The notes below the pieces were generated by a model. It saw only the letters and a list, made by a program, of their open reading frames with translations. It was not told the origin of the DNA and did no database searches. A program made the translations under genes and the position numbers. A stretch of DNA of 64,000 nucleotides from Candidatus Poribacteria bacterium (GTDB taxonomy: Bacteria; Poribacteria; WGA-4E; WGA-3G). The DNA lies in assembly GCA_028818705.1 (NCBI GenBank), contig JAPPNJ010000074.1, positions 22,176-86,175 of the forward strand. Direction: 5' to 3'. Of this stretch, positions 18,702-28,310 are shown one piece after another. Positions within the stretch are counted from its first letter, which is position 1, and every line of letters begins with the position of its first letter.

Positions 18702-18934
18702 TTGAGAGTGCGAAATACATCAAGATTGTCGAATGGTCAGACGAAGACGAATGCTTCATTGGATATTGTCCTGGCATCATCGGACCGTGTTGTCACGGCG
18801 ACGATGAAGTTGAAGTTTATCGACAGTTGTGCGAAATTGTTGACGAACTGTTGGATCGCGCTCAGAAAAAAAATAAAAGTCTTCCGCGCCCAACTATTGG
18901 TAGGAATCTTGAGGAACTTTTAATGACTGCCTAA
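18698..18934 (+). CDS. hicB: HicB-like antitoxin
   Basis: A 78-residue protein with the HicB partial RNase H fold: YIKIVEWSDEDECFIGYCP, then an acidic GDDEVEVYRQLCEIVDEL helix and a short tail KSLPRPTIG. The start overlaps the hicA stop as ATGA, the normal toxin-first arrangement of hicAB. There is no separate DNA-binding domain in this short form. The pair sits between fabF and folk-type folate gene folK, an unusual place that suggests insertion. Confidence 0.82.
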   Translation: MIESAKYIKIVEWSDEDECFIGYCPGIIGPCCHGDDEVEVYRQLCEIVDELLDRAQKKNKSLPRPTIGRNLEELLMTA

Positions 18935-18970
18935 TCAGTTAGTGGACCTCATGAATTGCCCGGGTTCAGC

Positions 18971-19504
18971 ATGTCGTCATCAACTGCAAACTCCATTCAC
19001 TTAGCATATATTGGTTTCGGAAGTAACATCGGCGATCGGCTCAAGCATCTCCAGAACGCCATCCACGCCTTATCGAAAATGGAGGAAATCGTTTTAGAAC
19101 AGATTTCCTCCATTTACAAAACAACTCCCGTAGGATACGAAGCACAGGGACAATTTTTGAACGGTGTCGCTGCAATCCAGACCAGCCTTTCTCCCCTATC
19201 TTTGTTACAGACCCTAAAAGACATTGAAACCGTTATTGGCAGACAACACCGCATCCGTTGGGGTCCGAGAGAGATCGACCTTGACATATTAATCTATGGG
19301 AATTTGTGCGTTCAAACAGAGAAACTCGTCATTCCGCATCCTGAGATGCATCTCCGCGGTTTCGTATTGGTCCCATTAGCCGAGATCGCCCCGGATTTGG
19401 TGCACCCCGTCTTTCAGGAGTCTATTCAAACTCTTCTCAATCGTCTTGAAAATGATAAATCCGTAATCCGAATAACATCCATCTTATGTTCAGGGTCTAC
19501 ATAA
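18971..19504 (+). CDS. folK: 2-amino-4-hydroxy-6-hydroxymethyldihydropteridine diphosphokinase (HPPK)
   Basis: About 177 residues. It transfers pyrophosphate from ATP to the pterin in folate synthesis. Landmarks are [34 protein letters not shown], and the signature [15 protein letters not shown] with the metal-binding aspartates, then [19 protein letters not shown]. The ATG at 18971 is used; a TTG at 18956 would add five residues. Neither has a clear ribosome-binding site. No folB or folP is adjacent. Confidence 0.93.
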   Translation: MSSSTANSIHLAYIGFGSNIGDRLKHLQNAIHALSKMEEIVLEQISSIYKTTPVGYEAQGQFLNGVAAIQTSLSPLSLLQTLKDIETVIGRQHRIRWGPREIDLDILIYGNLCVQTEKLVIPHPEMHLRGFVLVPLAEIAPDLVHPVFQESIQTLLNRLENDKSVIRITSILCSGST

Positions 19505-19570
19505 ACCCACTTGATTCTGATGTAAAACTACTATCCATCGCCAAATTTGATCAGTTTGGACTTTATGCCT

Positions 19571-19975
19571 TTACTCTTCTGCCACAGCAATTAGCTTGCC
19601 CGACCCACCTTCAAACAGATAACGTCTGCCATCCAAGAAACCGACAACATCGCCTCGCGCTTCAACACCGTCTGAGTCAATCAACTGCCAGCCTTTCGGT
19701 ATACTCGTATAGGTATTAGCACTATCATCAACTAAGAATAAGAAATCCTTGTCGTGTCCATTTTCTTTTGGACTGAAGACGAGGAGTTCACGAAGAATGT
19801 CATCACTCCCGTCAATGCGAAAACGGGCTTTATCTCGAAAGCACTCTACTTTCTGCATTGATTGTACGCTTTGACTGGTTTCTGGATGATGATATGACCA
19901 GTGGTATCGCCAATGTAATAGAAAAATCCTCGCGAACTTCTGCCAAAATTGAACAGTTCTCATGATATTTGTCAT
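19571..19975 (-). CDS. Hypothetical protein
   Basis: About 134 residues from the ATG at 19975, which has GGAGG 11 nt upstream. I recognise no family. The N-terminal third is aromatic and basic (FWQKFARIFLLHWRYHWSY), the rest is beta-rich and acidic with GWQLIDSDGVEARGDVVGFL. No signal peptide or membrane segment is obvious. It converges on folK. Confidence 0.55.
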   Translation of the reverse strand: MTNIMRTVQFWQKFARIFLLHWRYHWSYHHPETSQSVQSMQKVECFRDKARFRIDGSDDILRELLVFSPKENGHDKDFLFLVDDSANTYTSIPKGWQLIDSDGVEARGDVVGFLDGRRYLFEGGSGKLIAVAEE

Positions 19976-20186
19976 CTTTGTTCCGTCCTCCATTTGATGA
20001 GACAACACTCGTTTAACACACGACCATCCTTATGCCCCTCGACATCTACGAATTAAAGTCTTTCAGATAACCGACTATATCCGTTGCTTATGTTATTATA
20101 GAGTCCGCAAAGCAAAAAAAGATAGTAAAAAATTTAGACCTGCCTTGCAACACACCTGAGGAGGAACACCAACGAACTTGAAAAAC

Positions 20187-20215
20187 TTGCAATCTTGCCT
20201 CAACTATGATATAAT
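20187..20215 (+). promoter_or_regulatory. Promoter of sucC
   Basis: TTGCAA, a 17-nt spacer and TATAAT lie about 85 nt before the sucC ATG. The same -35 hexamer and spacing are used at 30891. The rest of the 19976-20298 gap shows nothing else recognisable. Confidence 0.75.
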
Positions 20216-20298
20216 TCCTAATGTGTTTAATATGGGACACACTCCAAATACATCAGCAACCACAAATGCCAAAGGAACGCTACCGCAGCCGAAAGAAA

Positions 20299-21483
20299 AT
20301 GAATATTCACGAATACCAAGCCAGACAAATCTTAGAATCTCATGGTGTCAATACGCTACCCGGCAGGGTCGCTGAAACGCCAGAGGAAGCGGAAGCCATC
20401 GCTCAAGAACTTAATTGTCCAACATACGTTATCAAAGCGCAAATTCACGCTGGTGGACGCGGGAAGGGAGGCGGTGTCAAACTCGCACACTCGCCCGCTG
20501 AAGTGAAAGAATGGGCTGAAGCGATCCTCGGCATGCAACTCGTAACACCACAGACGGGTCCCGAAGGAAAACTCGTCCGAAAAGTACTTGTTGCCGAAGC
20601 CGCGGAGATAGAGAAAGAATTCTACCTCGCGATACTCCTTGACCGAGAAACTTCACAACTCACGCTCATCGGCAGTGAAGAGGGTGGGGTTAATATTGAG
20701 GAAGTTGCGGCACAAACACCCGAAAAGATTATCAGGACACAAATTCATCCAGCCTTTGGGTTAACTGAGTTCCAAGCACGAGAGTTCGCATACAAATTAA
20801 TCACCAATGCAACCTACCGTTCGGTAATTCCTAAAGCTGCGGAACTGATCTTCGCACTTTACAACGCCTTTACCGCTTGCGACTGCTCCCTCGTAGAGAT
20901 TAATCCGTTGGCAATTGTAACAACAGACGACGGATTGGATATCGTCGCACTCGATTCTAAAGTCAACCTCGACGATAATTCGCTCTGGCGGCATTCCGAT
21001 CTCTCTGCGATGCGTGATCCACATGAGGAAGATCCGAGTGAATTAGAAGCCAGTGAATCTGGCTTGAGTTACATTCGCCTCGAAGGCAACATCGGCTGTA
21101 TGGTGAACGGAGCAGGACTCGCAATGGCAACGATGGATATCATTAAACAGAACGGTGGGGAACCGGCAAATTTTCTCGATGTTGGCGGTGGAGCGTCCGT
21201 AGAGGCAGTTACGCACGCCTTCCGTCTGATACTCGCAGACAAAAACGTGACCGCCGTTCTTGTTAATATCTTTGGCGGCATTATGAAATGTGACACAATC
21301 GCCAACGGCATTGTTGAGGCAGCGAAACAGGTTAAACTCAATGTTCCGCTCGTCGTTCGGTTGGAAGGAACAAATGTGGAACTTGGAAAACAGATTATTG
21401 CCGAATCGGACTTGAACGTTCAACAAGCAGAGGGACTCTTTGAAGCGGCACAGTTGGCAGTAACAGCGGCAAGTTCTGCCTGA
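20299..21483 (+). CDS. sucC: Succinyl-CoA ligase (ADP-forming) subunit beta
   Basis: A 394-residue TCA-cycle enzyme subunit that binds nucleotide and succinate. [18 protein letters not shown] is the classic N-terminus, followed by the ATP-grasp domain ([30 protein letters not shown]) and the ligase domain ([47 protein letters not shown]). The ATG at 20299 is at the conserved N-terminus; upstream in-frame starts would add unrelated residues. Its partner sucD lies 3 kb downstream beyond pgk and proS rather than next to it. Confidence 0.96.
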   Translation: MNIHEYQARQILESHGVNTLPGRVAETPEEAEAIAQELNCPTYVIKAQIHAGGRGKGGGVKLAHSPAEVKEWAEAILGMQLVTPQTGPEGKLVRKVLVAEAAEIEKEFYLAILLDRETSQLTLIGSEEGGVNIEEVAAQTPEKIIRTQIHPAFGLTEFQAREFAYKLITNATYRSVIPKAAELIFALYNAFTACDCSLVEINPLAIVTTDDGLDIVALDSKVNLDDNSLWRHSDLSAMRDPHEEDPSELEASESGLSYIRLEGNIGCMVNGAGLAMATMDIIKQNGGEPANFLDVGGGASVEAVTHAFRLILADKNVTAVLVNIFGGIMKCDTIANGIVEAAKQVKLNVPLVVRLEGTNVELGKQIIAESDLNVQQAEGLFEAAQLAVTAASSA

Positions 21484-21485
21484 AT

Positions 21486-21627
21486 GGTTGTCAGTCGTCA
21501 GTCCTCAGTTATCGGTTAAGAGTCATTTTGTAACAATCGACTCCGATATGGAATACTTCAGGAAGTGGTGAATTTTTACATCAAGAAATCTTAACTGAAA
21601 ACTGGTAAGCGAAAGTTGACAACTATT
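21486..21627. repeat. Mirrored heptad repeat H2 upstream of pgk
   Basis: The left arm contains successive 7-bp units TCAGTCG, TCAGTCC, TCAGTTA and TCGGTTA; the right arm (about 21591-21625) is their complement (TTAACTGAAAACTGG and GTTGACAACT). The spacer is about 70 nt. Confidence 0.65.
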
Positions 21628-21646
21628 AAATCGGAGAACTAAACAG

Positions 21647-22837
21647 GTGGCAAAACTTGAGTTAAAGGACATAGACGTTACAGGAAAACGTGTTCTCGTG
21701 CGGGTAGACTTTAACGTCCCTATGAAGGAAGGAAAGATCACAGATGAAACCCGTATCACTGGTGCTTTGCCAACCCTTCTGGCACTCATCAACGCCGATG
21801 CTAAAATTATCTTAGTGACCCACTTAGGTAGACCCGAAGTGGGTTCAGCAGCCGATCGAGAGACCTTCACAACACAGCCGATTGCTATAGCACTTAGCCA
21901 AAAACTTGGTAAGCGCGTCGAACACGTCAACGATTGTATCGGTGTGTCCGTCCAGCGTGCTGTTGCTTCCATGCACAATGGTGAGGTGCTGCTCCTTGAA
22001 AATGTCCGCTTCTACGCTGAAGAAACCGCAAACGATCCAAGATTTGCACAGGAACTTGCCTCGCTTGCCGAGGTCTACGTTAATGATGCTTTCGGCACAG
22101 CGCACCGTGCACATGCCTCAACGGAAGGTGTAACACACCATCTGAATCCGTGCGTCGCTGGATTCCTAATGGCACGTGAAATTTACTATCTCAGCACTAC
22201 TCTTGAAGATCCTCAACGCCCTTACGTGGCTATTCTTGGTGGTGCGAAAATATCCGATAAAATTACACTAATTGAAAATCTACTGGGGAAAGTTGATAGA
22301 CTCCTCATTGGTGGTGGCATGGCATATACATTTTTGTCAGTGATGGGGCTTAGTATTGGCAACTCAATTGTCGAAACCGAAAAACTTGACATTGCCAAGT
22401 CCCTGGTCGAAAGGGAAGCATTCTCAGCGTCCGTCCTACTACCTATAGACCACGTTGTTGGACGAGACTTTGATCCCGAAACCGAATCCCAGATTACTGA
22501 CCAAGACACCATTCCTGACGGATGGCAGGGATTAGATATCGGTCCTGAAACGGTATCGGCGTTTGGGGAACAGATCGCAGCAGCGAAAACGGTGGTGTGG
22601 AACGGTCCCTTAGGTGTATATGAATTTGAGAAGTTTGCACAAGGCACAATTGCAGTAGCGAAACAGATCGCCGATTCGGAATCGGTGAGCATCATCGGCG
22701 GCGGCGACTGTGTCGCGGCGATACAGCAAGCCGGTGTTGCAGAACGGATGACACATATTTCAACGGGTGGCGGTGCGTCCTTAGAATTTTTAGAAGGAAA
22801 ATCTCTACCCGGTATTGCCGCTTTAACGGACGCTTGA
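21647..22837 (+). CDS. pgk: Phosphoglycerate kinase
   Basis: A 396-residue glycolytic kinase. RVLVRVDFNVPMKEGKI and TRITGALPTLLALI form the N-terminal substrate site, THLGRPEVG follows, and the C-terminal nucleotide domain shows ILGGAKISDKI, LIGGGMAYTFL and SIIGGGDCVAAI, ending in ISTGGGASLEFLEG. The GTG start at 21647 has GGAGAA 9 nt upstream. It is followed after 23 nt by proS. Confidence 0.97.
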   Translation: MAKLELKDIDVTGKRVLVRVDFNVPMKEGKITDETRITGALPTLLALINADAKIILVTHLGRPEVGSAADRETFTTQPIAIALSQKLGKRVEHVNDCIGVSVQRAVASMHNGEVLLLENVRFYAEETANDPRFAQELASLAEVYVNDAFGTAHRAHASTEGVTHHLNPCVAGFLMAREIYYLSTTLEDPQRPYVAILGGAKISDKITLIENLLGKVDRLLIGGGMAYTFLSVMGLSIGNSIVETEKLDIAKSLVEREAFSASVLLPIDHVVGRDFDPETESQITDQDTIPDGWQGLDIGPETVSAFGEQIAAAKTVVWNGPLGVYEFEKFAQGTIAVAKQIADSESVSIIGGGDCVAAIQQAGVAERMTHISTGGGASLEFLEGKSLPGIAALTDA

Positions 22838-22860
22838 TTTAGAGTCCTAAAGGAAAAAAG

Positions 22861-24297
22861 ATGTTTGATAAAATAGTTCCGCGTAGTGAAGACTACGCAA
22901 AATGGTACACACAGGTTATCCGTCAGGCTGAAATGGCAGATTACGCGCCCGTACGCGGATGCATGGTAGTGCGTCCTTACGGCTACGCGCTCTGGGAAAA
23001 TGTCAAAGAACAACTGGACACCCGATTCAAAGAGACAGGACATCAAAACGCCGCTTTCCCACTCTTCATTCCTATGAGTTTCATTGAGAAGGAAGCAGAA
23101 CACGTCGAAGGCTTCAAACCCGAACTTGCCGTTGTTACACACGGCGGCGGGAAACAGTTAGAAGAACCGCTTGTGATCCGTCCGACCTCTGAAACCATTA
23201 TCGGCTACATGTATAGTCAATGGATCCAATCTTATCGTGATTTACCGGTCCTTATCAATCAGTGGGCAAACGTAGTCCGATGGGAGTTACGCACCCGCCT
23301 TTTCCTAAGAACGATGGAATTCTTCTGGCAAGAAGGACACACTGCGCATGCAACCCACGAGGAAGCAAAAGAAGAGACGCTGCGTATCCTTGATATATAC
23401 ACTGATTTTGCAACCAACGAAGCCGCAATACCTGTTATCCCCGGTCGTAAGAGCGAAAGTGAAAAGTTCCCGGGGGCATTGACCTCTTACACGATTGAGG
23501 CAATGATGGGCGATAAACGCGCCTTACAAGCAGGAACATCACACGATCTCGCACAAAACTTTGCTAAAGCCTTTGACATCCAATACCTTGACGCGAACCA
23601 AAAACAACAACACTGTTGGACAACAAGTTGGGGTGTAAGCACTCGAATGATCGGCGCTATTATTATGACACATGGAGATGACCAAGGATTGATTCTACCG
23701 CCGAGACTCGCGCCCACACAACTCGTCATCGTCCCGATCGTCCCGAAAAACAGAGAAGACGATAAACAATCCGTTATGCAAGCCGTCGATGCGATCTGCG
23801 AAACACTGGGCAGTATTCGTTACCACGTTGACGACAGACAGGATCAGTCACCAGGTAGGCGATTCAACGAATGGGAACTTAAAGGTGTTCCACTGCGCAT
23901 AGAGATAGGTCCCCGGGACTTGAGTAACCAGCAGGTTGTCCTCGCACGACGTGATATACCCGGTAAGGAAGGCAAAACGTTCGTCCCGATCGCTAACGCC
24001 GCTGAAGCGGTAACACAAATGCTTGACACGATTCAAGCGGATATGCTCAAACGAGCAACAGACTTCCGCGATGCAAACACCTTTGAACCTACTACCTACG
24101 AAGCATTCGAAGAGGCCATTGAAAATGGATTTGCACGCGCGCACTGGTGCGGTGACGCGGCATGCGAAGACAAAGTTAGAGAGGAAACACAAGCAACCAT
24201 CCGATGCCTCCCAATAGAACAACCCGATGGAGGTGGCGAATGCATTGTCTGTGGCAAACCTGCAGAAGATGTCACAATTTTCGCACGTGCATATTAA
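22861..24297 (+). CDS. proS: Prolyl-tRNA synthetase, short (archaeal/eukaryotic-like) form
   Basis: A 478-residue class II synthetase. VRGCMVVRPYGYALWENV is motif 1; motif 2 is VVRWELRTRLFLRTMEFFWQ, with the preceding VIRPTSETIIGYMYSQW. The anticodon-binding domain and the extra C-terminal zinc-like domain (AHWCGDAACEDKV, then CIVCGKPA) are those of the short ProS type. There is no YbaK-like editing insertion, unlike the E. coli type. It is cotranscribed with pgk. Confidence 0.95.
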   Translation: MFDKIVPRSEDYAKWYTQVIRQAEMADYAPVRGCMVVRPYGYALWENVKEQLDTRFKETGHQNAAFPLFIPMSFIEKEAEHVEGFKPELAVVTHGGGKQLEEPLVIRPTSETIIGYMYSQWIQSYRDLPVLINQWANVVRWELRTRLFLRTMEFFWQEGHTAHATHEEAKEETLRILDIYTDFATNEAAIPVIPGRKSESEKFPGALTSYTIEAMMGDKRALQAGTSHDLAQNFAKAFDIQYLDANQKQQHCWTTSWGVSTRMIGAIIMTHGDDQGLILPPRLAPTQLVIVPIVPKNREDDKQSVMQAVDAICETLGSIRYHVDDRQDQSPGRRFNEWELKGVPLRIEIGPRDLSNQQVVLARRDIPGKEGKTFVPIANAAEAVTQMLDTIQADMLKRATDFRDANTFEPTTYEAFEEAIENGFARAHWCGDAACEDKVREETQATIRCLPIEQPDGGGECIVCGKPAEDVTIFARAY

Positions 24298-24300
24298 ATT

Positions 24301-24430
24301 AGTCATCAGCTATCAGGTGTCAGTTGTCAGTTAATATCTTATGGTAGACAGTTTTCTTATGGAATCCACAGCATATCCGAACGCCACAACAAGGTAACCA
24401 AAAACCGATAACTGATAACCAACAACCATA
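24301..24430. repeat. Mirrored heptad repeat H3 upstream of sucD
   Basis: Left units CATCAGC, TATCAGG, TGTCAGT, TGTCAGT are answered by AAAACCG, ATAACTG, ATAACCA, ACAACCA at the right end, 6 nt before the sucD ATG. It probably supplies or displaces the ribosome-binding region of sucD. Confidence 0.7.
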
Positions 24431-24436
24431 AAAAAT

Positions 24437-25309
24437 ATGAGTATACTTGTTAACAAAGACACGAAAGTGATCGTACAAGGCATCACAGGTCGTTCTGGAC
24501 GCTTTCACACAGAGCAGTGTGCAGCTTATGGCACCCAAATTGTCGCCGGTTCAGTCCCCGGTAGAGGTGGATCTGACGTGAACGGCATTCCTGTATATGA
24601 TACTGTAGCAGAGGGTGTTGCAGCAACAGGGGCAGATACATCGATGGTTTTCGTTCCGGCGCGCTTCAACGCGGCGGACTCTATTATGGAAGCTGCCGAG
24701 GCAGGGGTCGAGTTGATCGTCTGTATTTCTGAACATATTCCCGTTCTTGATATGGTTAAAGCGAAGGCGTTTCTTCAAGGAAAATCGACTCGGTTAATCG
24801 GTCCAAACTGCCCTGGTGTTATCACACCCGGCGAATGCAAAATTGGCGTGATGCCTGAGTTCGCCTATACCGCAGGCAACGTTGGCATCGTCTCGCGAAG
24901 CGGAACTTTAACTTACGAAGCCGCCTATCAACTGAAACAACTCGGCATTGGTCAATCCACTTGTGTCGGCATCGGTGGTGACCCTGTGATTGGAACGAAT
25001 TTTGTTGATGTTCTTAGACTGTTTGAAGCAGATGATGACACACACGCTGTCGTTTTAATAGGGGAAATTGGTGGAACGGCTGAAGAGACAGCGGCGCAAT
25101 TCGTGAAAAAGGAAATGACAAAACCTGTTGTCGGTTTTGTTGCCGGTCAGACTGCCCCACCCGGTAAACGAATGGGACACGCCGGTGCGATTATCTCCGG
25201 TGGACAAGGCACTGCTGCGGATAAAATTCGAGCCCTCAAAGATGCGGGAATCATTGTGGCAGACAACCTCACGACTATTGGGAAAACCGTGGCAGAGGTT
25301 TTAGTTTAA
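24437..25309 (+). CDS. sucD: Succinyl-CoA ligase (ADP-forming) subunit alpha
   Basis: A 290-residue CoA-binding subunit. [15 protein letters not shown] binds Co[18 protein letters not shown] and [15 protein letters not shown] follow, and the phosphorylated histidine is His248 in [14 protein letters not shown]. It completes the enzyme begun by sucC although two other genes intervene. panB follows immediately. Confidence 0.97.
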   Translation: MSILVNKDTKVIVQGITGRSGRFHTEQCAAYGTQIVAGSVPGRGGSDVNGIPVYDTVAEGVAATGADTSMVFVPARFNAADSIMEAAEAGVELIVCISEHIPVLDMVKAKAFLQGKSTRLIGPNCPGVITPGECKIGVMPEFAYTAGNVGIVSRSGTLTYEAAYQLKQLGIGQSTCVGIGGDPVIGTNFVDVLRLFEADDDTHAVVLIGEIGGTAEETAAQFVKKEMTKPVVGFVAGQTAPPGKRMGHAGAIISGGQGTAADKIRALKDAGIIVADNLTTIGKTVAEVLV

Positions 25310-25352
25310 AACGATTTTTCGGTTGGGATTACGCGCGGAGGCAAGCGGAAAA

Positions 25353-26183
25353 GTGAAGAAAGACATCACTTACCTGCACACCAAAAAACGAGAGCAGCAA
25401 CCGATCACCGTGTTAACCTGCTACGATTACCCGACTGCCTGTTTGCAAGACGAGGCGGGAATTGACATTGTCTTTGTCGGGGATAGTGTCGGTACGAATG
25501 TGCTCGGCTACAAAAGCGAGGTAGAGGTAACAATAGCAGATATGCGACACCATCTTCAAGCGGTGCGTCGCGGTGTGACAGGCGCTTATCTCCTCGTCGA
25601 TATGCCTTACGCTGCTGACCGAGATGTGAAGCAAGCCGTTACCAATGCCAATCTTTTCTTGGATGATGGGGCTGACGGTGTTAAATTGGAAGGCGGTGTT
25701 GAGAAGGTTCCGATCGTTACCGCACTCACCGAAGCAGGGGTAGAGACCTGCGCCCATATCGGACATAATCCGCAAATCCATGGGACTAAAGCGGCGACGC
25801 ACGGAAAAACATTTGCGAAAGCGAAGCAACTCATCGAATCAGCAGTAGCACTTGCAGATGCTGGCGCGAAACTCATTGTCCTCGAAAAAATTACCGAAGA
25901 GGTCAGCCAAATCATAACGGATACCCTGAATATCCCTACCATCGGTATCGGGGCGGGACGGTTCTGCGACGGACAAGTCCTTGTTATCAATGATATATTA
26001 GGGATAGGTCCTCCCTTCAAACACGCCAAACGCTACCAAAATTACGACCACCTGACTTTTGAAGCAATTTGTAAGTATCGGGAAGAGGTAGCAAACGGCA
26101 CATTCCCTACAGACGCGAATGTCTCACACATCCCCCCCGATAAACTTGCTCGCGTGCAAAAGTGGTTGGGATCCGAACGCTAA
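25353..26183 (+). CDS. panB: 3-methyl-2-oxobutanoate hydroxymethyltransferase
   Basis: About 276 residues. It makes ketopantoate from ketoisovalerate and methylene-tetrahydrofolate for pantothenate and CoA synthesis. The TIM barrel shows TVLTCYDYPTACLQDEAGID, VFVGDSVGTNVLGY, LLVDMPYA, GVKLEGG and IGIGAGRFCDGQVLVINDIL. The GTG at 25353 has GGAGG 11 nt upstream; an upstream TTG at 25323 is less likely. It may be cotranscribed with sucD and converges on the next gene. Confidence 0.94.
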   Translation: MKKDITYLHTKKREQQPITVLTCYDYPTACLQDEAGIDIVFVGDSVGTNVLGYKSEVEVTIADMRHHLQAVRRGVTGAYLLVDMPYAADRDVKQAVTNANLFLDDGADGVKLEGGVEKVPIVTALTEAGVETCAHIGHNPQIHGTKAATHGKTFAKAKQLIESAVALADAGAKLIVLEKITEEVSQIITDTLNIPTIGIGAGRFCDGQVLVINDILGIGPPFKHAKRYQNYDHLTFEAICKYREEVANGTFPTDANVSHIPPDKLARVQKWLGSER

Positions 26184-26194
26184 GGTGTTTCCTT

Positions 26195-26857
26195 TCACAC
26201 CACCTCTGCATAAGTAAGGTAGTAATATTCGACTGCCTCAACGACCTGTGCACCCTCTAACCGTACAGCTTCCTTGAAAAACGGAGCATCTAATACCCAT
26301 GTGTGGTATTCGCCCTGTTCCCCACAGGCATCAATTGGTAACTGCTTCAGTTCTGTAATGAGTTCCGCGTCCAAATATCTACCGGCGATAGTAGACTGGA
26401 AATATTTTTTGTAGGCGAGAGAGCAGACGACTTTAAATTGGTTGGCGATCAGTGTATCTAATATTGCTTCCCGATCCAATTCCCACAGCGGTTTATAAAC
26501 ATTTACCAAACCGGCAGCGACGCCGTCAATCCAATTGGGCATTCCACCCACAGTAGAAATATCCCCGGTAACCAATACTTCAATCCCACTATCTCTTATA
26601 GTCTTAATTTGTTGACGATAACTCAATTCATAAGGCTCAGAAATCGGCATGAATTCAATAGGGAGTCCGATTTTTCGCGCTTGTAAGGTCATGAGTTGTG
26701 TCGGGTGTGCATAGAATTGCCTGTTATCTGCTGGGACAAAACAGACAAGTCTCCTTATATCGTAAAGATTTAAGGAGACTTGAAGTGCAAGGGCAGAATC
26801 TTTTCCACCCGTCCACAGGACCGCTGCTTGCTTCATAATATTGCCAAAATTATCCAT
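26195..26857 (-). CDS. PP-loop ATPase, diphthine-ammonia-ligase-like (Dph6/DUF71), copy A
   Basis: A 220-residue adenine-nucleotide alpha-hydrolase fold protein. The PP-loop is WTGGKDSALAL (15-25), followed by a Dph6-like body with VTGDISTVGGMPNWID and the C-terminal EQGEYHTWVLDAPFF, the family signature E-x-G-E-[FY]-H-[ST]. In archaea and eukaryotes Dph6 amidates diphthine on EF-2, a modification bacteria lack, so bacterial members must do something else; some have been linked to B12 metabolism in the literature. It overlaps copy B by 8 nt. Confidence 0.82.
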   Translation of the reverse strand: MDNFGNIMKQAAVLWTGGKDSALALQVSLNLYDIRRLVCFVPADNRQFYAHPTQLMTLQARKIGLPIEFMPISEPYELSYRQQIKTIRDSGIEVLVTGDISTVGGMPNWIDGVAAGLVNVYKPLWELDREAILDTLIANQFKVVCSLAYKKYFQSTIAGRYLDAELITELKQLPIDACGEQGEYHTWVLDAPFFKEAVRLEGAQVVEAVEYYYLTYAEVV

Positions 26858-27617
26858 CCAAAGGTACTACATCAGCATAGACATAAGTCGGCGAGGTGTT
26901 GCTTCTTGAGTGAATTTTGTCATCCTTATCTTTATTAGAAACAATATCTCTTTGAACAACCTGACCCGGTTTCGCGGCAACAGGCGAACTAAACATCGGT
27001 CCATCAACGACACATGTATGGAATTCACCATTTTCGCCGAGTGGATCCACGTCATCTGGCAAGTCCGCAAGGAGGTCAGCATCAAACCACCGTCCCGCAA
27101 AGTCGGCAGGCACCTTAGTAGGATTGAGTGCCGTGACAATCGCGCGCATACCTGAGGCAATCATCGTTTGCGCAAGGTGGGCGGTTTCCTCTCCCCACAC
27201 CGGAAAAATCGGTGTGAAGCCGGTTCCTTTGAGTTTATCCTCGCGGTATTCACGGATGTCTTCGAGGAACAGATCCCCAAACGCGAAATGTGATGCTCCC
27301 AAATGCTCAGGCAATGCTTCTACCTCGGCGAGAAACTTTCGCATCGCTTCTTCGTAGATTGCGTTAGAACACGGATAAGGAATTGGTATCTCGTACAACG
27401 GCACTCCGAGTTTTTCAGATTGCTGTTTCAGCACCCATGCTGGCGTAGAGTGGATTGAAACCCGGTCAAACGTCTTTGTGACGGTGGTAAAGATACCGCG
27501 TACGTCGTAGTGTTCCGGCTGCTGCCGTAGCGTATGTAGTGACCATGCGGAATCTTTACCGGAAGACCAGGAAACTAAGACGGGCACCGGTGTTGTTTCA
27601 TTCGTCTGTTTTGTCAT
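26850..27617 (-). CDS. PP-loop ATPase, Dph6/DUF71-like, copy B
   Basis: A 255-residue relative of copy A with PP-loop WSSGKDSAWSL (17-27), then SHFAFGDLFLEDIREYRE, NPTKVPADFAGRWFD and GENGEFHTCVVDGPMF. It ends with a charged tail absent from copy A. It lies 21 nt downstream of trpG on the same strand, so a trp-linked operon is possible. The two adjacent paralogues have clearly diverged and may form a heteromer or act in sequence. Confidence 0.82.
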   Translation of the reverse strand: MTKQTNETTPVPVLVSWSSGKDSAWSLHTLRQQPEHYDVRGIFTTVTKTFDRVSIHSTPAWVLKQQSEKLGVPLYEIPIPYPCSNAIYEEAMRKFLAEVEALPEHLGASHFAFGDLFLEDIREYREDKLKGTGFTPIFPVWGEETAHLAQTMIASGMRAIVTALNPTKVPADFAGRWFDADLLADLPDDVDPLGENGEFHTCVVDGPMFSSPVAAKPGQVVQRDIVSNKDKDDKIHSRSNTSPTYVYADVVPLDG

Positions 27618-27638
27618 TATTAAACCTTTCTACATATA

Positions 27639-28202
27639 CTATAGTGCCAAAAAGTTATCCAGTAAGCTCTTTCCAGCAGCTGTCAAAATCGACTCCGGAT
27701 GAAACTGCACACCCCAGATAGGTAGCGTTTTGTGCCGAAGCCCCATGATCTCGTCCTGATCTGTCCATGCCGTAACCTCAAGGCAATCTGGCAGCGTCTC
27801 CTTCCGGACAATGAGCGAATGGTAGCGTGTCGCCTCAAACGGGTTATCCAACCCTTCAAAAAGGTCTGCTCCGTTATGGATTATCATAGAGGTCTTGCCG
27901 TGCATTAACCGATCCGCACGAACGACGTCACCCCCGAATACATCACCGATGCATTGATGTCCAAGACAGACTCCTAAAATTGGGACCTTTCCAGCAAAGT
28001 GCTTTATGACATCGTTGGATATACCCGCTTCTCGTGGCGTACAAGGCCCTGGAGATATTACAATCCGCTCTGGTTCCAAGGCGTCTAAGGCGTTCAATCC
28101 TATTTTTCGACTCCGATGAACTTCCAATTCAGCACCGAGTTCACCCAGATACTGCACGAGATTGTAGGTAAAGGAGTCATAGTTGTCAATCATTAAAACC
28201 AT
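27639..28202 (-). CDS. trpG: Anthranilate synthase component II (glutamine amidotransferase)
   Basis: A 187-residue class I amidotransferase that provides ammonia to Trp[21 protein letters not shown] is the N-terminus; the nucleophile is Cys79 in GVCLGHQ and the rest of the triad is His168 and Glu170 in VQFHPESI. PabA-type enzymes look the same, and the protein may serve both folate and tryptophan synthesis. It lies 108 nt after trpE, with a hairpin repeat between. Confidence 0.94.
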   Translation of the reverse strand: MVLMIDNYDSFTYNLVQYLGELGAELEVHRSRKIGLNALDALEPERIVISPGPCTPREAGISNDVIKHFAGKVPILGVCLGHQCIGDVFGGDVVRADRLMHGKTSMIIHNGADLFEGLDNPFEATRYHSLIVRKETLPDCLEVTAWTDQDEIMGLRHKTLPIWGVQFHPESILTAAGKSLLDNFLAL

Positions 28203-28220
28203 TTTTTAGCTCCTTCAATA

Positions 28221-28310
28221 GTGGTCAGTTAGTAGTTATCAGTGGTCAGTTAAAGGAGGGTTTGATGAAATCGAACCCCCTTTTAGCTGATGCCTGACAA
28301 CGGGCAACTA
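28221..28310. repeat. Mirrored heptad repeat H4 between trpE and trpG
   Basis: Plus-strand units GTGGTCA, GTTAGTA, GTTATCA, GTGGTCA and GTTA are followed by TTAGCTG, ATGCCTG, ACAACGG and GCAACTA. The arms can pair across a purine-rich centre (AAGGAGGG). Confidence 0.65.

Noticed and set aside
22222..23142. 306-codon antisense frame over pgk and proS
   Set aside because: Both sense genes are full length with intact active sites.
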